From Isoetes taiwanensis (Eukaryota > Streptophyta > Lycopodiopsida > Isoetales > Isoetaceae), in NCBI GenBank assembly GCA_021234155.1, contig JAJEKV010000057.1, forward strand, positions 7,350,623-7,414,622: DNA of 64,000 nucleotides. The letters are read 5' to 3'. The position numbers were made by a program, and so were the translations under genes. The first letter of the stretch is position 1, and each line of letters starts with the position of its first letter. Shown here piece after piece: positions 11,080 through 20,650 of this stretch. The notes below the pieces were generated by a model. The model was not told the origin of the DNA, ran no database searches, and was given only the letters and a program-made list of their open reading frames with translations.

Positions 11080-11700
11080 GTTCAAGCTGTTTCTGATGCA
11101 GCTTTTGGGAGTTTTTGTGTGACTGGAAGTCTGGAAGGCCCGGGATTAGGATTTCCGGTTAGCGGCGTGAGTATGTGTCCGTTTCTTCTGGAATTTGTGG
11201 GTGGGGTTGCTGGCCTGCTGTTCCTGTTGCAAGCGTCATCTATTCTAAGTGTCCCTAATTTTTTGTTTTGCCTATCGCTTATGTATTTAAGCTGGGCCAT
11301 CCCTGTGTCTGAGTTATCTGTATGCCTGCACCCGATTTCGGCTGTGCTACACTTTTCGGAATCGTATGTGCAAGTCTGGGCGCACCTGCCTTCATCTAAA
11401 TGGGATGACATATCTCTGGATCTGTCTGGAACTTGGGCGCTGGGCACAATGAACAAAATCAAATTTTGCTCTGCAATTACAGGTGCGGAATGGTCAACAA
11501 CACATTTTGGGTTGAAGATGCGGAGAAGCGTATGCATCGAGACTTCAGTGTCGGTTGTAATAACCGGTTCTAAATGTCTGCTTCGCAGACTCAGTTGCAT
11601 TTTTGTGCCCCGTTGCAAAAAAAAATCTTTCTCCCAGATGATGGCAGTTTTTATTTGCTCAACCAGAAATCTAGCACCATGAATATAAGCTTGCAAATGA
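11080..11700. other. possible transcript from the heat-shock-type promoter, product unknown
   Basis: Both strands are open over about 560-615 bases here: 187 codons on plus from 11119, starting with GTG, and 204 codons on minus. Neither translation shows a motif I recognise. The plus-strand frame follows directly after the HSE/TATA promoter, so a non-coding RNA or a decayed gene is plausible. The openness of both strands may be chance. Confidence 0.3.
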
Positions 11701-13141
11701 CTGTAGAGGCTGTGTTTGTTGGTTTGGCAAATTGCTAGAAGGCGACTGTGTTATGGCGTGAACTCGAACATACATCATCCTTTATCGGCTGACAGTAGTA
11801 AGTACCATCCAAAAATTGAAAGTAAACTGGAACTGCGCTTACAGCGGTGGAAACCAAGGTCTTTGCCGAAAGGCCCAGAGATACTAATTCTGGGCTTTTA
11901 ATCTGTGTTTGCATGCTAGATTAAGGACCTCTTAAAACTGTAATTGCCATTTTCTACATGTTTGTCCTCCTTGGATTCGCTCCTATAGCTAAGTTCCATA
12001 TCACCTTTTGCTCCTTTCGGCAGATACAATTTATAAACAGATCACAAGACCTGATCTGAAGCCAAAGCCTCTGTTGCAAATCCGCCAAGATTTGTTTGCC
12101 GGGTTAAAATGTTATGGTTGTATGAAGAACACTTGAAATTTCTGATGATTTGCAGAGACCTGCAGTGAAGAGCATGCTTAATTCCAGGATGAGGCCGATG
12201 AGCAGCTGGTTTTGCTAGGGGTTTCCTAAATCCCAAAATGATCATTCTATTTGATTTTGGATTTGCAGCTTCGTTGAGGCTCACTTATGTTGCCATTTTC
12301 AACAATATATAGCCTGCATCAAATTTGTCTCTATAGTAAAACTTGGGCAGTTTCAATATTTTTAAGCAAATAGATTTATTCGCCGATGCAGTAAGTTACT
12401 TTATAAAGTTCAAGTTTTTTGGTTCGATTCATTCATTGTGCAGAGTATGAGCTCTGTTGGTGTTTCCTGAAGTGTTATGATCCACCTTATGTTTTTCAAG
12501 TTCAAAGCTTCCCCAGTGACCAATAATTGAAATTAAGAGCACCCTCTTTTTCTGGATTTGGCATGTTATGATTTATCTTTCTGCCAACAACATCATCTGA
12601 GCTCGGCAGCTTTTTTATGCCAAGGCAATTGTGGATCAGCTGTTGTCATTGCGATTGTTTATGAATAGGCTAATGACTTTCAAGTTGCAAGATGGTTCCT
12701 ATGTAAAAGCAATACTTAGGGATATTCTTGAGAACTTGGTAAAGGTTAAAGCAAAAGTGGATATCTGATGCGCTTCATGATTGTTAGTTAGCATGGAGGA
12801 CCAAGATTTCTGGTATGCTTCAAAACTTGCAGGAAAATGCACTGCTTTTATGTCACAAATTTTGCATTGCAAGAACATTTTGTATTGCAAGAACACCATT
12901 TTCCCCCAAAATCTTGCCCAGGAGTTAATCTTTGATTTTTATTACCAGTCCTTGATTTCTATTGCCACAATTTTAAGTTTTTGTCCAGAAGAAAATCACA
13001 TGATGCCTCACAATTGCTATCTTGGAGATTCAATTTTGCCAAGTTATAAATCTTGGCCTAAAAAAAAATGTCATTAATATTTTAGCCACTAATATATGTC
13101 ATACTCAAAATCGGGCATTGTGAATGTGCAAGAGGATCAGA
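11701..13141. other. intergenic, no gene recognised
   Basis: No supported gene or repeat structure. Confidence 0.4.
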
Positions 13142-14194
13142 ATGGGGCATGATGAATGTCAAGAGGATGATTGCTATGTCGGGGATTTTATTCATTATTT
13201 TCCATTCCTTATCACGTTTTTTCTCATCTTCGATTTTTGACCATCGATTTTTGGAATATTCTATGTTCTGTGCCAAATCAAAGGCCATTACATTTTTGGT
13301 CAATAATTCGCCCGCCACTTCCAATGGTCGAAACGCCATCAGAAGATTAAAAAAAGCTGAAGGCGTGCCTCTGCTCTACTCCGGCAATCCGGCTACTCCG
13401 ACAAATCCGGCTGCCCCAATCCGGCTACTCCGGCAAAGCTAGTCTACTCCGGCAAAACTCAAGAAGCAAAACTTACTCCAGCAAAACTCCAGAAGGAAAA
13501 CTCAAGAAGCAAAACTGAAGAAGAAAAACCAAAGGCATGCATTGCAGATGGTAACACAGCCTTCGCCCATAGCCCCTAAGCAACCCAGCAATTTTGCCGA
13601 AGGCATTTTGAATCGACCAACCCAGCCGGATAGCGCCCACAGGCAGTAACAGCAAATGAGGAGCGCCCAAAGCATGGATTGGCAACTGACAGCAGCAAAC
13701 CGGATTCTTCATGAATCATGGCAACCGAATCTACCTATAAACACCATCATCGCAGTCGGATCTACCTATAAACACCATCATGGCAACCGGATTACTGCTG
13801 ACACCAGGGCAAGCACTCTGAAGCAAGCACTGTGATGCCGAAACCCCTGCCTGCCTGCCGAAACCCCTGCTCACTCAAACCCTGCCCCTGCCCTGCCCGT
13901 GCCGAAATCCCTACTGAAAAAGGAAAGCAGCGTGTGCTCTTATCCTTGCATCCTCATACCATGCAAAATATTCACATCAAAATATTCACATCCCACAGCC
14001 TATTTCAGATTTCTATTTTGAGTGGCCAGCAAGCAGCTCAAATCACTGAAAATATACACTTCTGACTACGATTTTGCATACATACGCCCCCGAAATCTAG
14101 GCAAAACCATGCGTGAGATACCCTCCCCAAATACCAAACAAAATAATTAGAACATTATGGGGCATGATGAATGTCAAGAGGATGATTGCTATGT
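13142..14194. repeat. 1-kb segment bracketed by 38-bp perfect direct repeats
   Basis: A 38-bp sequence at 13142-13179 (starting ATGGGGCATGATGAATG) recurs perfectly at 14157-14194, 1,015 bp apart. The enclosed DNA is richer in C than its surroundings and has internal repeats: CCGGCTACTCCGGCAAA variants at about 13374-13475, and a duplicated TCTACCTATAAACACCATCAT at about 13728-13790. No coding potential was recognised. It may be an insertion or an unequal-exchange duplication. Confidence 0.75.
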
Positions 14195-14591
14195 AGAACA
14201 CAATTTTCAATTGTCAAGCATCCTTTTCTACTAATGCCAAGATTTAAGATTATACATTATATGTGCATTTAATTTGTGCTTTTCGCAATTCAAAATTTAA
14301 TTGGTGCATCTTTAGTTAGTCATTTAGTTCCACCTACATCATGGATCTAAATCTTTTGTTAGAAAACAACCACCAGCGGTGGCGAAGGCCACCGCGATAA
14401 AGTCTTGTAGTTATAAGACAGCCATATTTTAAGCCAACCGTGGAAAAAGGGCCTTAGGCCGGATTTCCACTAACGGTAGTGGGAGTATTCCTTAAAAATA
14501 GTAGCCAACAATAAATCCCCACGTCACATTCTGTCGTTCTCGCATCTTTCCATTAGTTGTGATAACTGTATAGGTGGCATTTGTTTTATTG
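14195..14591. other. unassigned
   Basis: No gene seen. A short GC-rich palindrome, AGCGGTGGCGAAGGCCACCGC, near 14375 suggests transposon-derived DNA. Confidence 0.35.
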
Positions 14592-14647
14592 TTGCCCATA
14601 GAATTTTCATTCTACCGGGCAACGGTAGAATAAAAATTCAAAGGCAA
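14592..14647. repeat. short hairpin with a stem of about 22 bp
   Basis: TTGCCCATAGAATTTTCATT pairs with the downstream arm GAATAAAAATTCAAAGGCAA around a GGGCAA loop. It is a small foldback, perhaps the end of a miniature element. Confidence 0.6.
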
Positions 14648-14689
14648 TAGGAAGAACTTTACCTAAAAATGGCTAAAAGTTATAATTCT

Positions 14690-14835
14690 GAAGCTACACC
14701 TAAAGTACTTCTATGTTGCTGAAACCTTTCTGTACATAATGGCTTTATGAGCATATCTGCAGGCATTTCATCTGTGGGAATGTATTCCATAAGGATCGAT
14801 CCATCCACTACCTTCTCCCTTGTGAAATAACCATC
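14690..14835 (-). pseudogene. Ty1/copia retrotransposon relic (RNase H C-terminus)
   Basis: The minus strand translates to FTREKVVDGSI, LMEYIPTDEMPADMLIKPL and CTERFQQHRSTLGV in one frame. This is the conserved end of the Ty1/copia polyprotein, where TxDMxAD(M/I)LTKPL follows RNase H. Only about 48 codons remain; nothing recognisable precedes or follows, and no LTR was identified. Confidence 0.8.
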
Positions 14836-15169
14836 ATCCAATTAAATTGGGATTATGTCAACTCCAAAATCATGCGAACCTGCTGTTGTCTTCCAGGGGG
14901 ATTTTGTTTTTTGTTTTTTATTTTTGTTTTTGGATTTGATAAATAACATAAGATTGCAATTCCCATGTGTCGTTTTATATGCGAATTGAAATATGCAAAA
15001 ATGAAGGGCAAGTTGCGAAGATAGATGAGACCAAAATTGAACACCATTGAGAGGAAAATATTAGGTTTGATAATAACAGATTACATTATTTGCGAGGCAA
15101 TTGGAGACCCGAAATTATGGATACATGACAGAAATATCATACAAAAATATCATATATTCCAATAAAACA

Positions 15170-15607
15170 TTAAGGGTTCAATCCATGTTTTTCCACGTAT
15201 TTAACAAGCTGTGGTTCCATGTCAGTCGTTCTATCTAGTTCTGGGTGTGAATCTAACACTTCATGCACTGTCATCCCCATAGCCAAATTATTCATAATAG
15301 ACATAAAATCCACCAGAAAATCATTTGTCGCAAAATTTTTTGGATCATATGATGGTGGACTCAGGGTCTGCATTTGATTGTAGACGCATTTGAGAGCATC
15401 ACCATCCACTATGATTATATCATCCTTATTCTCGATACCAAGTTCGTCCATCATGCTCGTGTTTGATGAAGATAGGGTTGTCCCCATGTCTTTCATTAAA
15501 ATAGGTTTACCTGCAAGGCCTTTGAATGGGCCTAGGATGGAGTAATTTGGATGAGGTGAAAGTTGCCACATAGACAAGTCCTTACCAATTTTTTCCAGGC
15601 AATTCTT
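15170..15607 (-). CDS. unrecognised ORF of about 135-145 residues
   Basis: An open frame ends at 15170. An in-frame stop lies just upstream of about 15605, so the frame may start by splicing or at the internal methionine of LSMWQLSPHPNY. The composition looks protein-like: acidic, with DDIIIVDGDALKCVYNQ and FLVDFMSIMNNLAMG. The C-terminus MEPQLVKYVEKHGLNP ends cleanly. I do not recognise the family. Lying 330 bp from a copia relic, it may be a captured gene fragment or a last exon. Confidence 0.35.
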   Translation of the reverse strand, partial: KNCLEKIGKDLSMWQLSPHPNYSILGPFKGLAGKPILMKDMGTTLSSSNTSMMDELGIENKDDIIIVDGDALKCVYNQMQTLSPPSYDPKNFATNDFLVDFMSIMNNLAMGMTVHEVLDSHPELDRTTDMEPQLVKYVEKHGLNP

Positions 15608-16562
15608 GGAGTTCCCCTAGAAAACCCCTTGTGCATTATCAGATTCAGTATGCAGGCGATGTGGTTGTTACCCTGGTAGATTTAGATGTTCCTCAAACAT
15701 TCTACATGCTCCAAGTGTGCATTTCAATCTCACATGATTGTTGGAACAACAAAATCACGCCAAGCGTGTATTACAAGGATAATATTGTAGAGGGAACCTA
15801 GTTATGGAACAAAACATAATCATACCCAGGGTCTAAGCAAGCATAATGTGGTAGAGAAAACTAGACATGGAATAAAATAAATCACGCTGAGCGTGTATTA
15901 GCCAACATAATAATATTGTATAGAGCTGAAGTGAAGGATATTTCATAGAAAATATACCTCATACAAGATATAAGATACCTCATATGTCAACTTAATTATG
16001 AGTTCTAAGCAGGAAGTTTTACTGCTACAAAATTTTACCTCTATGGTTTCTTCTTGCCAAGGTGCAAATTTCACATGAAAATAATGCAAACCATGTGTGG
16101 GTGGTTTAGGATCCATTCCTATAAAATAATGAAGGCTCAACATGATTTAGGATTCACTCTTTTGCAAATCACGCCTAGCATGTTTTGGATTCCATCTTCG
16201 CTTGAGAAAATTGCAAATCCAGCATCTGAAACCATGGATCACGCTTCATGTCGTATGAAAAATAAGTTTCTGGCCCACTGCATCCCACCGCATCCCACAA
16301 CATCAGACTCGTAAGCACAGGGCTTAGCATCAGATTCGAGCTTCAGTCTGCCCTGCCAGTTATCCGGTTGGAACATCCGCGATCCAGAACACACGGAACC
16401 GCCAGTTTACAGGGAACAATGGGTTTAGAGCAGTCATCAGCATATCCTAGGCATATTCTAGCATATATCTAGGATATACCACAAACCCACATAAGTGAGG
16501 GTTTGGCATCCAGGGGCAACCCAAAACGGACTCATAATATTAGTACAATAGACCATTATGTA
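15608..16562. other. unassigned
   Basis: No gene recognised. Short repeats of the type ATCACGC-GAGCGTGTATTA occur near 15755 and 15890. Confidence 0.35.
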
Positions 16563-17792
16563 TAAGAGAATGCCCTTTTGGGCAATATTAGGTTACATTC
16601 TGTGCAAGTACATCTCCACAAAATTTCCAGAATATAAGGTGAATCAACAAGAATGCAGGGTAAGTCATCCGGAATGCAAGGTAGATTATCTAGAATGCAA
16701 GATAAATGAGAATGTCGGCAGGTTCAAGCTTTGGGTCGAGATTCTGAGAAGGAAGATTTGCTGCACGGCATTGCTTGATTGGCTTAGGTTGTAGAAGCAA
16801 CTTAACCTGCTTTTTACGTAGGGAAAGTTACCAAAATGCCCTTGCCAAATGCAGATATTCCCGGAATGCCCTTGCAAGATAAACAATGCTCAAAATGCCC
16901 CTTGGGCAGAGCAGAGACGCTACTAGAGTTAGACAGAGCTCCACGATCTGGTTCTAAATACAGGGAACAAAGGATTTTACGCCTCGATTCAAATTCATGG
17001 ATTTCTGCCACTTCAGCACACTGCACTCCCCTTCTCCATGTCCACATTTATATCAGAGATTAGGATCAAACAAAAACCCAACCATATCACCGGAATTAAA
17101 AGTAAAATTAGAATTTTCGACCAATTCAAAGCTTCATCATCAGACCTAATAGAATTCAGAACTTCGAAACGGATTTTCTAACCTGATTGCCGATTAATTA
17201 GCAACCAATTACACGATTTAAAGATTTAATGCGGATTTTGCAGCCAATTCAAAGATGGTACTAGTAGAAGCCATAGCCATTATCTTCGAGGAATAATCCG
17301 ATAAAGAACAAAAGGATTCATAGTCAAATGGAATTCGAAAACAGGGGACCGATTTGATTTTTGTTTTTGAGTAAATAGAGATAATATAAATCGCATCTTT
17401 GCCCGTTCCCGTTGCCTGCCCAAGGGGCATTTTAGGTACTTTTTATCTTGCAGGGGCATTTCGGGAATATCTGCATTTCACAACGGCATTTGGGTAACTT
17501 TCCCTTTTACGTACTAGGTAATTGGTGGATAGCGGGGTTTTATGCCCTGTAAAAGCAGGTTAGGTTGCATTCAGTAGCCTAAGCCGTCATGTGGTAGATC
17601 TTCCTTCTCGGAATCTCGACCCAAAACTTGAATCTGACATTCATATTTACCTTGCATTCTGGATGAGTTACCTTGCATTCCGGATGATTTACCCTGCATT
17701 CTTGCTGATTTGCCTTACATTTTGGAAATTTTGTGGAGACGTACTTGCACAGAATGCAACCTAATGTTGCCCAAAATGGCATTCTTTTAAAT
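16563..17792. mobile_element. DNA element with long terminal inverted repeats
   Basis: The left arm from about 16563 (AAGAGAATGCCCTTTTGGG) is mirrored by a right arm ending about 17792. Homology continues inward: left 16563-16795 with right 17579-17792, then left 16817-16890 (GGGAAAGTTACC...ATGCCCTTG) with right 17440-17510. The arms are therefore about 300 bp each and diverged. The similar short translations in the two arms (MPFWA.LG.ILCKY, STKFP, NQQECRV) are a by-product of the inverted repeat. The central 550 bp encodes no recognisable transposase. Mutator-like or foldback elements have this architecture. No clear target duplication was found. Confidence 0.75.
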
Positions 17793-18031
17793 TAGAGGAG
17801 CTTACAACAGACATTTTACATAAAATATCATTTCATGTTATAATTTACATGTAATTATGTAGTAATTGCACTCAACCATCTCTTACTCACAATGTTAGCA
17901 TTTTACAATAAAATGGCGGGCTCATTTTGTAGTTCAAGAGCACTCCATTTTTCTCAGTCTATTTTCTAGCCTGAAAATGTGGCGACAACGATAACGATGG
18001 CGGTCTCTGAGAAAGGTGTGTTACTGCAAAA
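17793..18031. other. 3' flank of the following minus-strand gene
   Basis: No gene seen. It should hold the 3' UTR of the gene at 18032-18574. Confidence 0.4.
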
Positions 18032-18574
18032 TCAATGCCTCCATCTAAGCAATTTTCGGAGCATCCTTTTCCACTTCCTCTGCTTTGGACGCTGCTCTTC
18101 TTCTTCTTCTTCTTCCTCTTCAATCCTGTCTAAATTTCTACTTCTCATTCTTACTACCTCTACAGTCTCGCTCAGAATTACAGACGATCCAAGCGAGTTT
18201 CCCACTATGCCCAATTCCATGCTCAACATTGAGCCCCATGTCCCTGTTTCCCCTTCACAATTTATCCTCCAACCTGACCCATGCTCTTGAATACTGGCAT
18301 TCATCAGCAGCTCCTTTTGTTGTCGAATCTGCAGTTGAAATGATCCTTTTACCCTAACATGATCTGTGCCCACATATGTGATGCTCTGCATCTCTTCATC
18401 AGCTTGATCTAGCCTCATATTCAACACAGCTTCTTCTGAACAAGGAACCTCTGTTCCATTCAGCTGCACTGCTGCACCTCGACATATTCTAACTGCTAAA
18501 GAATTTGGGTATTCTCCCAAACTGTGGCTGTTGTTGATGCTGAAGTAGAGTACCTTGATCTCTAGGCAAGACAT
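18032..18574 (-). CDS. plant At1g01500-like family protein (probable)
   Basis: An intact single-exon ORF of 180 residues with ATG at 18574. It begins MSCLEIKVLYFSINN and continues with VQLNGTEVPCSEEAVLNMRL, EEMQSITYVGTDHVRVKGSF and a GSGWRINCEG block. The order of these blocks (a short beta-strand start, VNG, an Arg/Asp stretch, then TY(V)STDxVRxxGS) resembles the plant family around Arabidopsis At1g01500, which carries an old and doubtful 'erythronate-4-phosphate dehydrogenase family' label. The biochemical role is unknown. Unusual features are a nine-Glu run followed by a very basic C-terminus (KQRKWKRMLRKLLRWRH), which could be a nuclear or membrane-association signal. Family assignment is from memory of the pattern, hence moderate confidence; that it is a real gene is more certain. 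Confidence 0.55.
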   Translation of the reverse strand: MSCLEIKVLYFSINNSHSLGEYPNSLAVRICRGAAVQLNGTEVPCSEEAVLNMRLDQADEEMQSITYVGTDHVRVKGSFQLQIRQQKELLMNASIQEHGSGWRINCEGETGTWGSMLSMELGIVGNSLGSSVILSETVEVVRMRSRNLDRIEEEEEEEEEQRPKQRKWKRMLRKLLRWRH

Positions 18575-19685
18575 AGCTATTCTCGCTCAAATCACAATGC
18601 CTTCTCTTTTGGAATGGCTGCTTATAAACAGAGATATGGAAAAAAAAAAACAAACAGAGAGAATCGATCTGGTTCAGCGCTGTCTCCTCCTTTACGACAA
18701 TGGCATCTTCTTAGCAGCCACATAGCGGATGCCAGTATCATGCTTCAGTTTTTTTAAAGTAAGTTCTAGGCCATGTCTTTGCATGTTCTTTTTATATATT
18801 TCAATTTTTGTCAGCAATGTTTGCTCTTTGTAGACATCAGAATATCTTGGCAGTACGTTTAGATGTTCATTAAAATGTGGAATCAATAATAGTATGTTTC
18901 TTGTTGTGTAGACATGAGGAAAGGTTGGAGCACATGTGCAGTTCCTTGCCTTGGAGGTAAGAATGTATTTTACAAATGTTCATACAATGAAGTCTGCTTT
19001 TTTATAGTGGGTCTATATAGACGTTCAGGTTTTGTCTCTTGCATTACTGGATCGAAAGCTAACATGTGATATGTAAGCATCTATAGTGTCTTCTGCTGGT
19101 TTCGAAGCAACTGCTGCTAGTTTGTAATAAATCTTATTTTATGATGCTTGCTCCTTTGACAATATTGATTGCTCTTGCATTGCTGGATCAAATTATTATA
19201 AGCTAGCATGTGATATGTAAGCATCCACATTGTTTTTACTAGTTTCGAAGCAACTACAACTATGAAGCTAAATGTTGTTGAGATTTAAATTTCACCCCTT
19301 GAACAAAAGAACTTTTTAGCCGAAGTAAATGCTACAGCCAAAGCGCACGTTTTTATGTTCTTTTGGATTACCCATCTGCAGCATCACATGTGCTTTCGAT
19401 AAATTGAATGGTCAAGAAAAGTTTCTTTCTTCAATAACAGTTTTTTATGATGTACTTGTTTGTTTTCAGGAAACCACAAATTATTAACGGATTGCATGAC
19501 AATTCACATCTACAAACAGTCCTATTATTCTGTTGAGCACGCCTCCATAAATGGTGCACTCTTAATCTCTTGTTCCATGTTAGCCACACAAAAATTGAGC
19601 TGGAATCTCTCTGCTGCAGCTCATCCAGGGACAGTCGAGGGATATTGCTGCGAGAAAAATAAAAATATTCCCAGCATATACATGG
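18575..19685. other. upstream region, no gene recognised
   Basis: Contains the promoter side of the minus-strand gene. On the plus strand, exon-like stretches (18912-18957, before GTAAGAATG; 19460-19717) show no protein family. Confidence 0.35.
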
Positions 19686-20160
19686 GAGGTAACAAGTCAG
19701 ATTCTGCTATTATTTGAAACGATATGGCATTGAAACTTTTGCCTCTTACCATCCAGTAAAGACATGGGAGAGATATGGTTGGTAGGTTTAAGATTCCTAT
19801 TACTGAATAGAAGATGTGTGCTTTTATTTATCTTTAGTAGTTATTTTTGTGGCTTATCCAGTTGTTTTGACATTGGATAGAAGAAAATGATGAGTATTGT
19901 CTGAGGATTGCTGCCCTTCACAATGCTGGAAAGACGCCAAATTGCTTGCAACTAAAACAACAAGCTCCGCTGCTAGAACCAAACTAGTTGATTGCTAATG
20001 ATGATTATGAATGTGTGCAGAAGAGGTTATTTAGCTTAGGGTAACAGTAACAAGCAGCTGTCATTGGGATGTTGAAGAGGTCAAGAAGAGAAGGCCATTA
20101 TCCCAAATAATCTCGGTCTATAATTGGAAAAATATTGAACAAGGTGCTGATGCACAAGGG
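19686..20160 (+). repeat. dispersed direct duplication, copy A
   Basis: About 300 bp from 19686 (GTAACAAGTCAGATTCTGCT) and a second stretch at about 20101-20160 (ATAATTGGAAAAATATTGAA) recur in the same order and orientation at 25464-25850, with clear divergence and indels. No coding sequence is visible. Confidence 0.8.
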
Positions 20161-20410
20161 GTTGCTTGCTTATATGAAAAAGAAAGAAAGAAAAAAACTA
20201 GCAAAAAGGCACGCCAGGGGCTGTGGTCGAGCTATGCAATGTAATAAAGGTCCCTTTTTTCCTTTTACACAAGAAGACTTTGGTTAGGTCAAAATTACTA
20301 GGCATTTAAGTTTGGCGGCATTATTTTTAGTAACAATATTAAGTTGTGGACTTTGGCAGGATGCATTTGTTGTAACAATGGTATTTGACAAAATTCATTT
20401 TAAGTAACAA

Positions 20411-20650
20411 CTAGTGAACGTGTGCCCGACGTTGTCGGGATAATGTCCTAGCGTGTGCAACTTTCGACAGAATCTCCGTCCTTTGATAGAATGAGTACCT
20501 TTATGCCTTGGATTTTTTAATCTCTCGAGTGATTTGGCAAAAACAAACCAACCAGTTGCATTGTTTGACCCTGGGACTTGTTGATTGTCATACTAAGAGC
20601 TGGGTGTAGCAGGGATTACATGCGCTCAAACTGAAACAACGTTGGCCCTA
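20411..20650 (-). mobile_element. Helitron 3' end with helicase C-terminal relic
   Basis: On the minus strand, ALSMTINKSQGQT is the conserved motif of the Helitron Rep/helicase C-terminus. The frame then degenerates but still reads GIKVLILSKDGDS before the element end. The terminus has the Helitron signature: a 15-base hairpin, CCCGAC-AAC-GTCGGG on the minus strand (20425-20439), a short spacer, then CTAG at 20411-20414 followed by a host T. The 5' TC end should lie to the right and was not found. The element is truncated or internally deleted and inactive. Confidence 0.8.

Noticed and set aside
11082-11696. 204-aa minus-strand and 187-aa plus-strand ORFs as genes
   Set aside because: They overlap fully, lack any family motif, and the plus ORF starts at GTG. 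Kept only as a possible transcript region.
16558-17782. Two similar Cys-rich small proteins (78 and 67 aa)
   Set aside because: They are reverse-complement arms of the inverted-repeat element, so the similarity is structural, not coding.
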